DNA of 64,000 nt. Source: Mycetocola saprophilus. GTDB lineage: Bacteria > Actinomycetota > Actinomycetes > Actinomycetales > Microbacteriaceae. Below, piece after piece: positions 9,528 to 18,916 of the stretch. Within the stretch, counting starts at the first letter, position 1, and each line of letters begins with the position of its first letter. The position numbers and the translations under genes are program-made. Under the pieces are notes generated by a model that worked only from the letters and a program-made list of their open reading frames with translations, searched no databases and was not told the DNA's origin. The stretch lies in contig NZ_JOEC01000001.1 of the NCBI RefSeq assembly GCF_000718085.1, positions 1,116,001 through 1,180,000 on the forward strand. The letters run 5' to 3'.

Positions 9528-10802
9528 TTAGATTCGGGCCTGACCCGCGCCACGCACGATCCACTTGGTGCTGGTCAGCTCGGACAGCCCCATCGGGCCG
9601 CGCGCGTGCAGCTTCTGGGTGGAAATACCCACCTCGGCGCCGAAGCCGAATTCGCCGCCATCGGTGAACCGGGTCGACGCGTTAACCATGACCACGGCGG
9701 AGTCGACCTCGGCCAGGAATCGCTCGGCGGAGCGCACATCCTCGGTGATGATCGACTCGGTGTGTCCGGTCGAGTACTCGCGGATATGCGCGAGGGCACC
9801 ATCGAGGTCATCCACAATCTTGACCCCCAGGGTCAGGTTCATGTGCTCGGTGGCCCACGTCTCGGCCGTGGCGATTTCCACGTTCGGGTAGAGCTCGCGG
9901 GTGCGCTCATCGGCGAGCAGGCGCACACCCGAGCGAGACACCGCGTCCAGGACCGCGGGCAGGACCCGCTCGGCGGCACCGCGGTGCACCACCACGGTAT
10001 CAACCGCGTTGCACACGCTGGGGCGCTGCACCTTGGCGTTGTGCACGATGTCCACGGCCCAGTCCAGACGCGCGGACTCATCCAGGTAGATGTGGACCAC
10101 GCCGGCACCGGTTTCGATTACCGGAACCTTGGCGGTGTTGAGCACCGCCTGAATCAGCGAGGCGCTGCCGCGCGGAATCAGCACGTCGACCAGGCCGCGG
10201 GCGGCCATCAGGGCGTTGGCGCCGTCGCGGCCGAAGTCATCCACGCTCACGATGGCATCGGGGTTCAGCCCGTTCGCGGCAAGCCCATCCCGCAGGACAC
10301 GAACCAGGACGAGGTTGGAGTTCTCGGCGGCCGTTCCCCCGCGCAGGGCGATCGCGTTACCGCTCTTGATGGCCAGCGCCGCGATGTCGATGGTGACGTT
10401 GGGTCGGGCCTCGTAGATCGCCCCGATCACGCCGAAGGGAACCCGCACCTGGTCGAGCTTGATGCCGTTGGGCAGGGTGCTGCCACGCACGGTCTGACCC
10501 AGGGGGTCGGGCAGCGCGGCGATCTCGCGCACGGCGCGGGCCAGCGCGGCGATGCGCGGTGCGTCCAGGCGCAGTCGATCCAGTAGCCCGGCACCGATAT
10601 CGGCCCGCTCCCCCGCCTCAAGATCCAGCGCATTGGCGGCGATGATCGCCTCGGTGTGCTCCTCGATCCCGGCGGCGATGGATTCCAGGACCGCGTTACG
10701 CAGGTTTCCGTTGGCAATGGCGAGTCCTCGGGCAGCCTCGCGGGTGCCCCGCAGGCGCTCAAATACGACGGACTCTACCTGCTGGGCATCGCGTTCACTC
10801 AT
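9528..10802 (-). CDS. proA: glutamate-5-semialdehyde dehydrogenase (gamma-glutamyl phosphate reductase)
   Basis: 424 residues, the usual ProA length. Family segments include GVIGAIYEARPNVTIDIAALAIKSGNAIALRGG, and the catalytic Cys in KVQRPSVCNAVDTVVVH. It reduces gamma-glutamyl phosphate with NADPH in the second step of proline synthesis. The frame is open upstream but overlaps proB there; the ATG giving MSERDAQQVESVVFERL is the natural start. It sits 92 bp downstream of proB. Confidence 0.96.
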   Translation of the reverse strand: MSERDAQQVESVVFERLRGTREAARGLAIANGNLRNAVLESIAAGIEEHTEAIIAANALDLEAGERADIGAGLLDRLRLDAPRIAALARAVREIAALPDPLGQTVRGSTLPNGIKLDQVRVPFGVIGAIYEARPNVTIDIAALAIKSGNAIALRGGTAAENSNLVLVRVLRDGLAANGLNPDAIVSVDDFGRDGANALMAARGLVDVLIPRGSASLIQAVLNTAKVPVIETGAGVVHIYLDESARLDWAVDIVHNAKVQRPSVCNAVDTVVVHRGAAERVLPAVLDAVSRSGVRLLADERTRELYPNVEIATAETWATEHMNLTLGVKIVDDLDGALAHIREYSTGHTESIITEDVRSAERFLAEVDSAVVMVNASTRFTDGGEFGFGAEVGISTQKLHARGPMGLSELTSTKWIVRGAGQARI

Positions 10803-10894
10803 GCCGTTAGTGTAGCGAGTTCGCGCCGACACGCGTCGCTTCTGTGACAAACCCGAGAAACGGTGCAGGCGGGCGTGTCCCCCGTTGTGGGGCG

Positions 10895-11683
10895 CTACGC
10901 CTGCGGGCGCGGCTCGAACCAGGTACCCAGGTCTTCCCCATCCAGGGCGCGGGCAACGTTCGGGGTCGAAGTAATCAGCACGGCGGTGCCGCTGTCGGCG
11001 GCCAGGCGCGCGGCGGAGGCCTTGGTGGCCGCTCCCCCGGTGCCCACGCCGGCCTTGCCGGGCTCGCCAAACTCCACCCCGTCCAGCTCGACACCAAAGG
11101 GCACCAGCGGGATCGGCTCGGCCCCGGGCTCGCTCGGCGGCCGGGTGTAGAGGCACTCGATATCGGAGAGCAGCACCAGGGCATCGGCCCCGATCAGCCG
11201 CGCCACCATCGAGGCCAGGTGATCGTTGTCACCGAAGCGGATCTCGTGGGTGGCCACGGTGTCGTTTTCGTTGACGATGGGGAGGATGCGCAGACCCAGC
11301 AGCCGGGACATGGCCCGCTGCGCGTTGACGCGGTGAGCATCCAGCGCCAGGTCGTTGGCGGAGAGCAGCACCTGCCCGGCGATGATGCCGTGACGGTCCA
11401 ACTCCTCCTGGTAGCGGTGAATCAGCTGATTCTGCCCGACCGCGGCCGCCGCCTGCTGGGTAGCAAGGTCGGTTGGCCGGCGGTCGAGGTTCAGGAATGG
11501 CAGACCCGTGGCGATGGCACCCGAGGACACCAGGACGATCTCGGTGCCCCGGGCGTAGGCCGCCGCGAGGGCGTCCACGAGCGGGGTGATCTGAGCGACG
11601 TTATCGCCGCTGATCGAGGAGGATCCCACCTTCACAACCACGCGGCGGGCGCCACGCAGTTCGGCACGGTTCTGCAGGGTCAC
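10895..11683 (-). CDS. proB: glutamate 5-kinase
   Basis: 262 residues, GTG start. The amino-acid-kinase fold begins RRVVVKVGSSSISGDNVAQI, with LVSSGAIATG and the nucleotide segment FGDNDHLASMVARLIGADALVLLSDIECLY. There is no C-terminal PUA domain, so it is the short form of ProB. It phosphorylates glutamate in the first step of proline synthesis. It starts 6 bp after the Obg stop, so obg-proB-proA are probably cotranscribed. Confidence 0.95.
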   Translation of the reverse strand: MTLQNRAELRGARRVVVKVGSSSISGDNVAQITPLVDALAAAYARGTEIVLVSSGAIATGLPFLNLDRRPTDLATQQAAAAVGQNQLIHRYQEELDRHGIIAGQVLLSANDLALDAHRVNAQRAMSRLLGLRILPIVNENDTVATHEIRFGDNDHLASMVARLIGADALVLLSDIECLYTRPPSEPGAEPIPLVPFGVELDGVEFGEPGKAGVGTGGAATKASAARLAADSGTAVLITSTPNVARALDGEDLGTWFEPRPQA

Positions 11684-11689
11684 GCGGTT

Positions 11690-13306
11690 TTACTCGCTTT
11701 CGCCGCGAAGCTGAATGACCTCAACCCCGTGGTCGTCGTCGAAATCGCCGTCCTCATCGTCGTAGTCCACGGCACCCTCGGCGAGGATCGCATCCTCGGC
11801 GATTTCCGCGTCCACGTCCCAGAAGCCGGTCTCGCCCTCGCGGCGGAGCTCCTGACGGGCCTCCTCCTTGGCGTCCATGCGGTCCAGGTACTCGGCGCGA
11901 CGCTGCTTGGCGGTGGGGCGGTGCAGCTGATCGAGGCGCGGGTCGGTTCCACGCGGGGTCGCGATCTCGGCGGAGGAGCTCATGGTGGGCTCCCAGTCGA
12001 AGACCACGCCGTCACCTGTACCGATGACCACGGTGGATCCGGCCACGGCACCGGCCTTGAACAGGCCGTCTTCCACACCGAGCTTGTGCAGGCGGTCGGC
12101 CAGGTAACCCACGGCCTCGTCGTTGTTGAAGTCCGTCTGCTGGACCCAGCGCCACGGCTTTTCGCCGAGCACGCGGAACAGGTTTCCGTAGGATCCACCC
12201 TCGACGCGGATCTGGAAGCCCGAGCGATCCACGGCCTTGGGTCGCAGCACGATGCGCGGCGAGGCCTCGATCGCGGCCACAACCTCGGCGCGGGATTCCT
12301 CCACCAGCTCGCCCAGGGCGTAGTTCAGCTGGGTCAGGCCCTCGCGGCTCACGGCGGAGATCAGGAACACGCGGTAGCCGCGCGCCTCCAGGTCCGCCTT
12401 CACGAACTCGGCGAGTTCGCGGGCCTCGGGGACGTCGATCTTGTTCAGGGCGATCAGCTGCGGACGCTCGGTCAGCGGCTTCTGGCCCTCGGGGACCGGG
12501 TAGGCCTCCAGCTCGCCGAGGATGATGTCGAGGTCGCTGATCGGGTCGCGACCGGGCTCCAGGGTGCCGCAGTCGAGCACGTGCAGCAGGGCCGCGCAGC
12601 GCTCGACGTGGCGCAGGAACTCCAGGCCCAGCCCGCGGCCCTCACTGGCACCCTCGATCAGTCCGGGGACATCGGCGATGGTGTAGCGGGTGTTCCCCGA
12701 GTCGACCACACCGAGGTTCGGGTGCAGGGTTGTGAAGGGGTAGTCGGCGATCTTCGGCTTGGCCGCGGACATGGCCGCGATCAGGCTCGACTTACCGGCC
12801 GACGGGTAGCCCACGAGCGCCACATCGGCGACGGTCTTGAGCTCAAGAATGAGGTCGCGCTCGACACCCGGGGTGCCCAGCAGCGCGAATCCGGGGGCCT
12901 TGCGCTTGGAGTTGGCGAGGCCGTTGTTGCCCAGGCCTCCGTGTCCACCCTCGGCGGCCACAAAGCGGTCGCCGGCCTGGGTCAGGTCCACGAGGACCTC
13001 GCCCTCGGGGGTCTTCACGACGGTTCCCAGCGGAACCGGCAGCACCAGCTCCTCGCCGTTGGTTCCGCCGCGGTAGTCACCCATACCCGGACCACCGTTG
13101 TCCGAGCGACGGTGCGGGGAGCGGTGGTAGGCCAGCAGGGTGGTGGTGTTGGGGTCGGCCACGAGAACGATGTCACCACCGCTACCGCCGGGGCCACCAT
13201 CGGGCCCGCCCAGCGGCTTGAACTTCTCGCGCTTTACCGAGACGCAACCATCGCCGCCGTTACCGGCGTTGAGGTGGAGAGTGATCTGATCGACAAACGT
13301 GGTCAC
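11690..13306 (-). CDS. obgE: GTPase Obg/CgtA
   Basis: 538 residues. The Gly-rich Obg domain (about 1-160: [19 protein letters not shown]) is followed by a G domain with P-loop [19 protein letters not shown] and NKID, then an OCT domain (about 340-420, [20 protein letters not shown]) and an acidic C-terminal tail of actinobacterial type. It acts in late 50S assembly and stress signalling. No ATG is in place; a GTG at 13304-13306 follows an AAGGGG Shine-Dalgarno and gives [15 protein letters not shown], the expected Obg start. Confidence 0.95.
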   Translation of the reverse strand: MTTFVDQITLHLNAGNGGDGCVSVKREKFKPLGGPDGGPGGSGGDIVLVADPNTTTLLAYHRSPHRRSDNGGPGMGDYRGGTNGEELVLPVPLGTVVKTPEGEVLVDLTQAGDRFVAAEGGHGGLGNNGLANSKRKAPGFALLGTPGVERDLILELKTVADVALVGYPSAGKSSLIAAMSAAKPKIADYPFTTLHPNLGVVDSGNTRYTIADVPGLIEGASEGRGLGLEFLRHVERCAALLHVLDCGTLEPGRDPISDLDIILGELEAYPVPEGQKPLTERPQLIALNKIDVPEARELAEFVKADLEARGYRVFLISAVSREGLTQLNYALGELVEESRAEVVAAIEASPRIVLRPKAVDRSGFQIRVEGGSYGNLFRVLGEKPWRWVQQTDFNNDEAVGYLADRLHKLGVEDGLFKAGAVAGSTVVIGTGDGVVFDWEPTMSSSAEIATPRGTDPRLDQLHRPTAKQRRAEYLDRMDAKEEARQELRREGETGFWDVDAEIAEDAILAEGAVDYDDEDGDFDDDHGVEVIQLRGESE

Positions 13307-13430
13307 GGTCTGTACCCCTTGTAGAAAATGCGCGGGATCTCGCGCGAAAGCAGGTTCTCCGAAGGTTCCCGGAAAACACGTGAGGGGTAAGCCGAAGCTC
13401 ACCCCTCACATAATGTAGCGGAAACGCGAC

Positions 13431-13688
13431 TTAGGCGTCGACCGCCACGATGTTGACAACCTTGCGGCCACCCTTTGCACCGAACTCAACCGAGCCGGCT
13501 GCCAGAGCGAACAGAGTGTCATCGCCACCACGGCCCACGTTCACACCGGGGTGGAAGTGGGTTCCGCGCTGACGCACGATGATCTCGCCTGCGTTGACGG
13601 TCTGGCCGCCGAAACGCTTTACACCGAGACGCTGAGCGTTCGAGTCACGACCGTTGCGAGTGGAGCTCGCACCCTTCTTATGTGCCAT
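13431..13688 (-). CDS. rpmA: 50S ribosomal protein L27
   Basis: 85 residues, starting [19 protein letters not shown], the standard L27 N-terminus without the cleavable extension found in Firmicutes. [22 protein letters not shown] is the core. It reaches toward the peptidyl transferase centre. It follows rplU in the usual rplU-rpmA-obg order. Confidence 0.97.
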   Translation of the reverse strand: MAHKKGASSTRNGRDSNAQRLGVKRFGGQTVNAGEIIVRQRGTHFHPGVNVGRGGDDTLFALAAGSVEFGAKGGRKVVNIVAVDA

Positions 13689-13709
13689 TAGAGGATCTCC
13701 TTAGCGTCT

Positions 13710-14018
13710 CTACTTGATGCCGGTGATCTTGAGGCGGGTGAGCTCCTGACGGTGGCCCTGACGCTTCTTGTAACCGGTCTTGTTCTTGAACTTCTGGATG
13801 ACGATCTTCGGGCCGCGGAGGTCGTTCAGAACCTCGGCGGTCACGGCGACCTTCTCAAGCGACTTGGCGTCGGAGGTGATCTTGTCACCATCTACGAGGA
13901 GAACGGCAGCAAGCTGCACGTTCCCGTCCTTGTCGCCCGCGATGCGGTTGGTGGTGATGATCGAGCCGACCTCAACCTTTTCCTGCCGGCCACCGGCGCG
14001 TACTACTGCGTAAACCAC
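13710..14018 (-). CDS. rplU: 50S ribosomal protein L21
   Basis: 102 residues. [20 protein letters not shown] and the C-terminal [21 protein letters not shown] are the L21 hallmarks. First gene of the rplU-rpmA-obg-proB-proA string; the 263-bp region upstream (shared with the divergent DUF4031 gene) should hold its promoter. It binds 23S rRNA in the large subunit. Confidence 0.97.
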   Translation of the reverse strand: MVYAVVRAGGRQEKVEVGSIITTNRIAGDKDGNVQLAAVLLVDGDKITSDAKSLEKVAVTAEVLNDLRGPKIVIQKFKNKTGYKKRQGHRQELTRLKITGIK

Positions 14019-14281
14019 TGTAGATACCTATTCTCTGGGGAGCTGAGCTCCGATTACGTGCATATCTGAGTGTCACTGCCCTGCCGGAACCCAGTGGGAT
14101 CAGAGTAACGGCTGTCAGAAAACTTTGGTTTTACGTGTGGGATAAGCACACGCGTTCCAAGGTTCAAGGTTAGCCGATTAACGCCCGCTTACCAAATACC
14201 CTCGGGCTCGTGTCGTCGCCCGGCGTGTTTTCGGTGACAACCGGGAATGAAACGGAACACCATCTGCTTAGACTCTGTGAC

Positions 14282-14584
14282 ATGACAATCCTGATTGATA
14301 ACCCGATGTGGCCCAACCACGGCACCCTCTGGTCGCACCTGGTCAGCGATGAGTCCCTCGACGAGCTGCACACCTTCGCCGCCGAGAATCAGATTCCGCG
14401 CCGGGGATTCGACCTGGACCACTATGACGTCCCGGCCCGGGTCTACCAGAGCCTGATCGCCGCCGGTGCCACACCGGTCTCCCCCAAAACCCTCACCCGT
14501 CGCCTGATCGCCAGCGGCCTGCGCATCACCGAGCGCGAGCGTCGGCTGGCCCGTGCCGAGTCGCGCACCCTGCAGAGCCACTAG
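14282..14584 (+). CDS. DUF4031 domain protein
   Basis: 100 residues. MTILIDNPMWPNHGTLWSHLVSD and FDLDHYDVPARVYQSLIAAGA match the short actinobacterial DUF4031 family, which has no known biochemical role. The frame is open upstream; the ATG at 14282 begins the conserved domain. It is divergent from rplU and followed by a strong terminator, so it is a single-gene unit. Confidence 0.85.
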   Translation: MTILIDNPMWPNHGTLWSHLVSDESLDELHTFAAENQIPRRGFDLDHYDVPARVYQSLIAAGATPVSPKTLTRRLIASGLRITERERRLARAESRTLQSH

Positions 14585-14591
14585 CAACACG

Positions 14592-14633
14592 AAGGCGGGG
14601 CGGCATCCATTTCGGATGCCGCCCCGCCTTTTG
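14592..14633. terminator. bidirectional terminator
   Basis: Stem AAGGCGGGGCGGCATCC/GGATGCCGCCCCGCCTT with an ATTTC loop and a following T-tract, between the convergent DUF4031 and GH3 genes. Confidence 0.9.
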
Positions 14634-14638
14634 GGTGG

Positions 14639-16894
14639 TTAGGCGCTGGCCAGTTCGACCGCATCAACCAGACCCTGTGCCTGCTCGGGCGTGATCGCGC
14701 CGAAGGCCACCAGCTGGGACATCGGCATCTGCTCGGCCATCTTGCGCAGGTGCGGGTCGTTCAGCATGCCGCCCACGGCGGGGGTTGCCTCGAGCACCTG
14801 GGCGAAGGCCTCGTTGAGGATCGGCGCGCCCACCGGGTGGGCGAACCACTCACCGAGGGTCGAGTTCACACTCAGCGGGATCGGCGAAGGGTCGCCCTCG
14901 ATCTGAATATCCAGGCGGGCCCGGATGTCGCGGGAAGACGCGGCGATCTCGATGACATACGTTCCCCCCTCGACGCTCCACACATCGGCGGCGGTGGAGA
15001 AGTAGGCCAGGTCGGCCACCGGGAAGCTGAGCTCCACCTGCCGGGTCGTCCCCGCGGGGATCTCCACCGAGGTGAAGGCTCGGAGCTCGTGGACCGGGCG
15101 CGAGACCTCGGCACCGGGCAGGCCACTGTACACCTGGACAACCTCGCGGCCGTCGCGGGTGCCGGTGTTGGTGACCTGAACGCTCACGTGGACGGTGTCA
15201 CCCTCAACCCGCACCGCCTCATGGGCGTAGTCAAACGAGGTATAGGACAGTCCGAACCCGAACGGGTAGGTGACCGCGGCCTCGCGGGTGTCATAGTGGC
15301 GGTATCCCACGTACAGCCCCTCGGCGTAGCGCACCGAACCGTGCTCCCCGGGGAAGCTGGTGTAGGCGGGGACGTCCTGCAGGCGCTCGGGGATCGATTC
15401 GGTGAGCCGGCCCGAGGGGTTGACGACGCCGTAGAGCACATCGGCGATCGCGCCACCGCCGGCCTGACCGAGCAGCCAGCCCTCGACCAGCGCGGGCACC
15501 CGCTCGTTCCAGTCCGAGACGCGCACCACGGCGCCGTTACTCAGAACGACAACGATCCGCGGGTTGGCCTCGATCAGACGCTCCAGCAGCGCCACCTGGT
15601 CGGCGGGCAGCTCGATGTCCTCGCGGTCAAAGCCCTCGGACTCGGCGCTCGACGGCAGCCCGGCGAAGTACAGCACGGTCTCGGCCGAGGCGGCCAGGCG
15701 CACGGCCTCGTCGGCGAGGACAGGATCCGACTCCCCCTCGAGCACAAAGCCCGGGGCAAACGGCACGTCCTCCCCCGCGGCCGCGCGGATCGCGTCCAGC
15801 GCGTTGTCGAGTCGGGTGGGCACAATCTGCGAGCTGCCGGCGCCCTGATAGCGCGGGGTGCGGGCGAACTCGCCGATCACGGCCACCGGTCCGGCCCCCG
15901 GGGTCAGCGGCAGAATGGCGTCCTCATTGCGGAGCAGGACGATACTGCGGCCGGCGATCTCGCGGGCGATGGCGTGCTGAGCCTCCACGTCGAGTTCGGC
16001 GTCCGGCCACAGTCCCTCGTGACCGTTCAGCGCGAGCTCGATCAGGCGACGCACCGCGGTGTCCACCACGGCGATCTCCAGCGAACCGTTCTTCACCGCG
16101 GCCACCACATCGGCGTCGGTGCGTCCGTTGGTCGAGGGCATTTCCAGATCCAGACCCGCGGCCAGCGAGGGTACCCGATCGCGCACGGCACCCCAGTCCG
16201 AGACCACCACACCCTCAAAACCCCACTCGTCGCGCAGCACGGTGTTGAGCAGCCAGTTGTGCTCGGAGGCGAAGATGCCGTTGACCTTGTTATAGGAGCA
16301 CATGACCGTCCACGGCTGGGTTTCGGTCACCACGCGGCGGAAGGCGGGGAGGTAGAGCTCGCGCAGGGTGCGGGTGTCGATCTCGGCGCTGACACGGAGA
16401 CGGTCGGTCTCCTGGTTGTTCGCCGCATAGTGCTTCAGCGAGGTGCCGACCCCCTGGGACTGCACGCCGCGCACAAACGCACTGCCCAGCACGCCCGCGT
16501 GCAGCGGGTCCTCGGAGAGGTATTCGAAGTTGCGGCCACAGCGCGGGTCTCGCTTGATGTTGATGCCCGGACCCAGCAGCACGCTCACGCGCTTGGCCTG
16601 CGCCTCGCGCCCCAGGGCCTCACCCACACGCTCGACCAGCTCGGGGTCCCAGCTGGACCCGAGGCCCACGGCGGGCGGGAAACAGGTCGCGGGCTCGCCG
16701 TCGAGCAGGCCCAGGTGGTCGCCCCCGGTGGACTGGCGGCGCACCCCGTGGGGGCCGTCGGAGACAATAATCGAGGGGATCCCGGCCTCCTCAATACCCT
16801 CGGTCTCCCAGAAGGTCGCGCCGCTGAGCAGCGACGCCTTCTGTTCGAGCGTGAGTCCGGCAAGGATCGTTTCGGTCTGCGGGTGTACTGACAT
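14639..16894 (-). CDS. GH3-family beta-glucosidase
   Basis: 751 residues. The N-terminal barrel has PVGLGSSWDPEL, SLKHYAANNQE and the nucleophile segment GFEGVVVSDWGAV (Asp in SDW). The middle alpha/beta sandwich has VALLERLIEANPRIVVVLSNG, and the C-terminal fibronectin-III-like domain lies at about 570-680 (VQVTNTGTRDGREVVQVY). There is no signal peptide, so it is cytoplasmic and hydrolyses imported beta-glucosides or related oligosaccharides. The downstream region continues 65 residues past the FnIII domain, as in larger bgl enzymes. It is the second gene of an operon after the MFS transporter at 16922. Confidence 0.93.
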   Translation of the reverse strand: MSVHPQTETILAGLTLEQKASLLSGATFWETEGIEEAGIPSIIVSDGPHGVRRQSTGGDHLGLLDGEPATCFPPAVGLGSSWDPELVERVGEALGREAQAKRVSVLLGPGINIKRDPRCGRNFEYLSEDPLHAGVLGSAFVRGVQSQGVGTSLKHYAANNQETDRLRVSAEIDTRTLRELYLPAFRRVVTETQPWTVMCSYNKVNGIFASEHNWLLNTVLRDEWGFEGVVVSDWGAVRDRVPSLAAGLDLEMPSTNGRTDADVVAAVKNGSLEIAVVDTAVRRLIELALNGHEGLWPDAELDVEAQHAIAREIAGRSIVLLRNEDAILPLTPGAGPVAVIGEFARTPRYQGAGSSQIVPTRLDNALDAIRAAAGEDVPFAPGFVLEGESDPVLADEAVRLAASAETVLYFAGLPSSAESEGFDREDIELPADQVALLERLIEANPRIVVVLSNGAVVRVSDWNERVPALVEGWLLGQAGGGAIADVLYGVVNPSGRLTESIPERLQDVPAYTSFPGEHGSVRYAEGLYVGYRHYDTREAAVTYPFGFGLSYTSFDYAHEAVRVEGDTVHVSVQVTNTGTRDGREVVQVYSGLPGAEVSRPVHELRAFTSVEIPAGTTRQVELSFPVADLAYFSTAADVWSVEGGTYVIEIAASSRDIRARLDIQIEGDPSPIPLSVNSTLGEWFAHPVGAPILNEAFAQVLEATPAVGGMLNDPHLRKMAEQMPMSQLVAFGAITPEQAQGLVDAVELASA

Positions 16895-16921
16895 GATGAC
16901 CTTTCTAGGGGGTGGAACTAG

Positions 16922-18190
16922 CTAGCGAACGGATCGAACGGGAATCACGGCAAGTCCGCCCAGGATTACCAGGACGATGCCGATCGGGAAGAGAAGTGCG
17001 TAGCCAAAATTGAGGGCGATGAGTCCGGCGAGGGCCGGGGCGAGCGTCTGGGGCAGCGTGGCGGCAATATTGATCACCCCGAGGTCCTTGGCGAAGTCCT
17101 CCTTGCTGGGCAGCACCTCGCTGATCAGCGCGGTATCCACCGACTGGAAGATCCCGAAGCCAAAGCCCGACACCAGGGAGAACAGCGCCATGCCGCCCTC
17201 GTTGGGCATCAGCAGCGGGATCAGCAGGGCCAGCGCGAGGAACCCGGCCGAGACCATGACAAATACGCGGCGCCGACGCAGCCTGTCCGAGAGCGGACCG
17301 GCCACCAGCGTGGAAACCAGCAGGGCCGCCATGCTCAGCAGCGCAAACTGCGGGGTGAGTTCGATCGCGCGCTCCTTACTGACCCCGATGTACTCCTGCA
17401 GGATAAAGATCATGTAGGTGCTGACCATGAGGTAGCCGGCATTGAGCAGCAGCCTTCCGGTGAAGGCCCAGAAGAAGTCGGGGTGCTTGATCGGGTTGAC
17501 CCAGAAGCCGCCGAGGAATACCTTCAGGTCGAACGGGTCGCGCGGGCGCTCGCGGTTATCCCGATCCGGGTTCAGCGCCACAAACAGTGTCAGCACCACC
17601 AGCGCGATCCCGGCGAAAAACACGTAGCCCACCGGGATGTTCCGGGCGAAGAGCGATCCCACCATTTGGCCGCCGACCATGCCGAGCATGAGCCCCAGGC
17701 CGATGATCGCCGAGAAGGTTCCGCGCAGGGCGCTGGGAACCCGGTCGGGCATGACCGCGCTCAGCGGGCCCTGGGCGAAGTTATAGGCGATCTGCACGGC
17801 GATCCAGGCGATCATGATCTGCCAGACCGTGGTGCCGAGACCCATCCCCACCAGCGCGAGGCCGCCCACCAGGGCACCGCCCACGATCCAGGGGGCGCGG
17901 GGCCCGAACCGGCTGCGGGTCCGGTCGGAAACCAGGCCGGCCAGCGGCTGCGCGATCATCGCACAAAACGCCCCCACGGTGAGCACCAGGGAGAGGTTGG
18001 TTTCCTTCTTGTCCGGGTCAATCTCCTGAATCTGCAGCGAGAGCAGCAGCGAGGCGGTGGCACCCCAGACCATGAACATCGCGATATTTGCCGGCAGCAG
18101 GGTACCCAGCAGAACCCGGAGTTTGGGGTTAAAGCGTGCAGCCTCCGCCCCCGCGTCGGGGGCCTGGGTGGGAAGTGGTGATTGTGTCAC
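16922..18190 (-). CDS. MFS (GPH-like) sugar transporter
   Basis: 422 residues, 12 membrane segments. LAGLVSDRTRSRFGPRAPWIVGG is the GPH/MFS loop-2 signature common in glycoside transporters. It lies 27 bp upstream of the GH3 beta-glucosidase, and a divergent TetR gene is 87 bp away. The obvious reading is glycoside uptake followed by intracellular hydrolysis under TetR control. Confidence 0.85.
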   Translation of the reverse strand: MTQSPLPTQAPDAGAEAARFNPKLRVLLGTLLPANIAMFMVWGATASLLLSLQIQEIDPDKKETNLSLVLTVGAFCAMIAQPLAGLVSDRTRSRFGPRAPWIVGGALVGGLALVGMGLGTTVWQIMIAWIAVQIAYNFAQGPLSAVMPDRVPSALRGTFSAIIGLGLMLGMVGGQMVGSLFARNIPVGYVFFAGIALVVLTLFVALNPDRDNRERPRDPFDLKVFLGGFWVNPIKHPDFFWAFTGRLLLNAGYLMVSTYMIFILQEYIGVSKERAIELTPQFALLSMAALLVSTLVAGPLSDRLRRRRVFVMVSAGFLALALLIPLLMPNEGGMALFSLVSGFGFGIFQSVDTALISEVLPSKEDFAKDLGVINIAATLPQTLAPALAGLIALNFGYALLFPIGIVLVILGGLAVIPVRSVR

Positions 18191-18277
18191 GGTGCTCCTT
18201 TGGGTCGACGCTGACGATCAAAAGCATACAGTGAACGGTTTTATCACAACAGGGGGTGGCTGATATACGATGGGCCA

Positions 18278-18856
18278 ATGTCTGATCGCTCCCCCCTCTC
18301 ACCTAAAGGCACCCGGCAGCGCGAAAAGATCCTCACCGTCGCCCTGGAGGTATTTGCCGACGAGGGCTACCGCGGCACCTCGCTGCGCACGGTGGCCGCA
18401 CGCTGCGAGCTGAGCCTGGCCGGCGTCATGCACTACTTTGAATCCCGCGAGGACCTGCTGGTGCAGATCCTGCAGCGCCGAGACGAGGTTGACGCCGCCA
18501 CCATCTCGGCCGAGCATCCGATCCGCGACTTTATCGCGGTCCTCGAGGCCAATACGACCCGTCCCGGGCTGGTGGAGCTGTTTGTGACCATGTCGGCGGC
18601 GGCCAGCTCCCCCGATCATCCGGCCGCCGCCTATTTCCGCGATCGTTACGCCCGCATCGTTGATGAGCTGTGTGAGTTCCTGGACCAGCGCGGGGACACC
18701 CGCCCGCTCGCCGATCGCGCACGGGATGCGCGTGCGCTGATCGCCCTGGCCGATGGGCTCCAGCAGCAGTGGGTCACCAATCGCACCCTCAGCATCGCCG
18801 ACGAGTTCGCCTACGCGCTGGCCACCCACTCCAACGGCCTCCTGCGCGCGGACTAG
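18278..18856 (+). CDS. TetR-family regulator
   Basis: 192 residues. N-terminal HTH TRQREKILTVALEVFADEGYRGTSLRTVAARCELSLAGVMHYFESREDLL is textbook TetR; the C-terminal domain is divergent, as usual for ligand binding. Divergent from the GPH transporter/GH3 operon and therefore likely its repressor. The ligand, perhaps a beta-glucoside, is inferred only from context. Confidence 0.88.
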   Translation: MSDRSPLSPKGTRQREKILTVALEVFADEGYRGTSLRTVAARCELSLAGVMHYFESREDLLVQILQRRDEVDAATISAEHPIRDFIAVLEANTTRPGLVELFVTMSAAASSPDHPAAAYFRDRYARIVDELCEFLDQRGDTRPLADRARDARALIALADGLQQQWVTNRTLSIADEFAYALATHSNGLLRAD

Positions 18857-18866
18857 TACACCGGGA

Positions 18867-18908
18867 AACAGCAATCGCCGCCCCGAATCCGGGACGGCGA
18901 TTGCTGTT
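18867..18908. terminator. terminator between TetR gene and rne
   Basis: Perfect 14-bp arms (AACAGCAATCGCCG at 18867-18880, CGGCGATTGCTGTT at 18895-18908) between convergent genes. Confidence 0.85.
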
Positions 18909-18916
18909 GAGGGGTG

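Noticed and set aside
10844..13324. Open frame of over 800 codons on the plus strand opposite proB and obg
   Set aside because: It is antisense to well-supported proB/obg and has the biased composition expected from a high-GC shadow frame; no recognisable domain.
14750..16891. Open frame of over 700 codons opposite the GH3 gene
   Set aside because: Antisense shadow of a clear glycosidase; His/Gly/Arg-rich with no domain.
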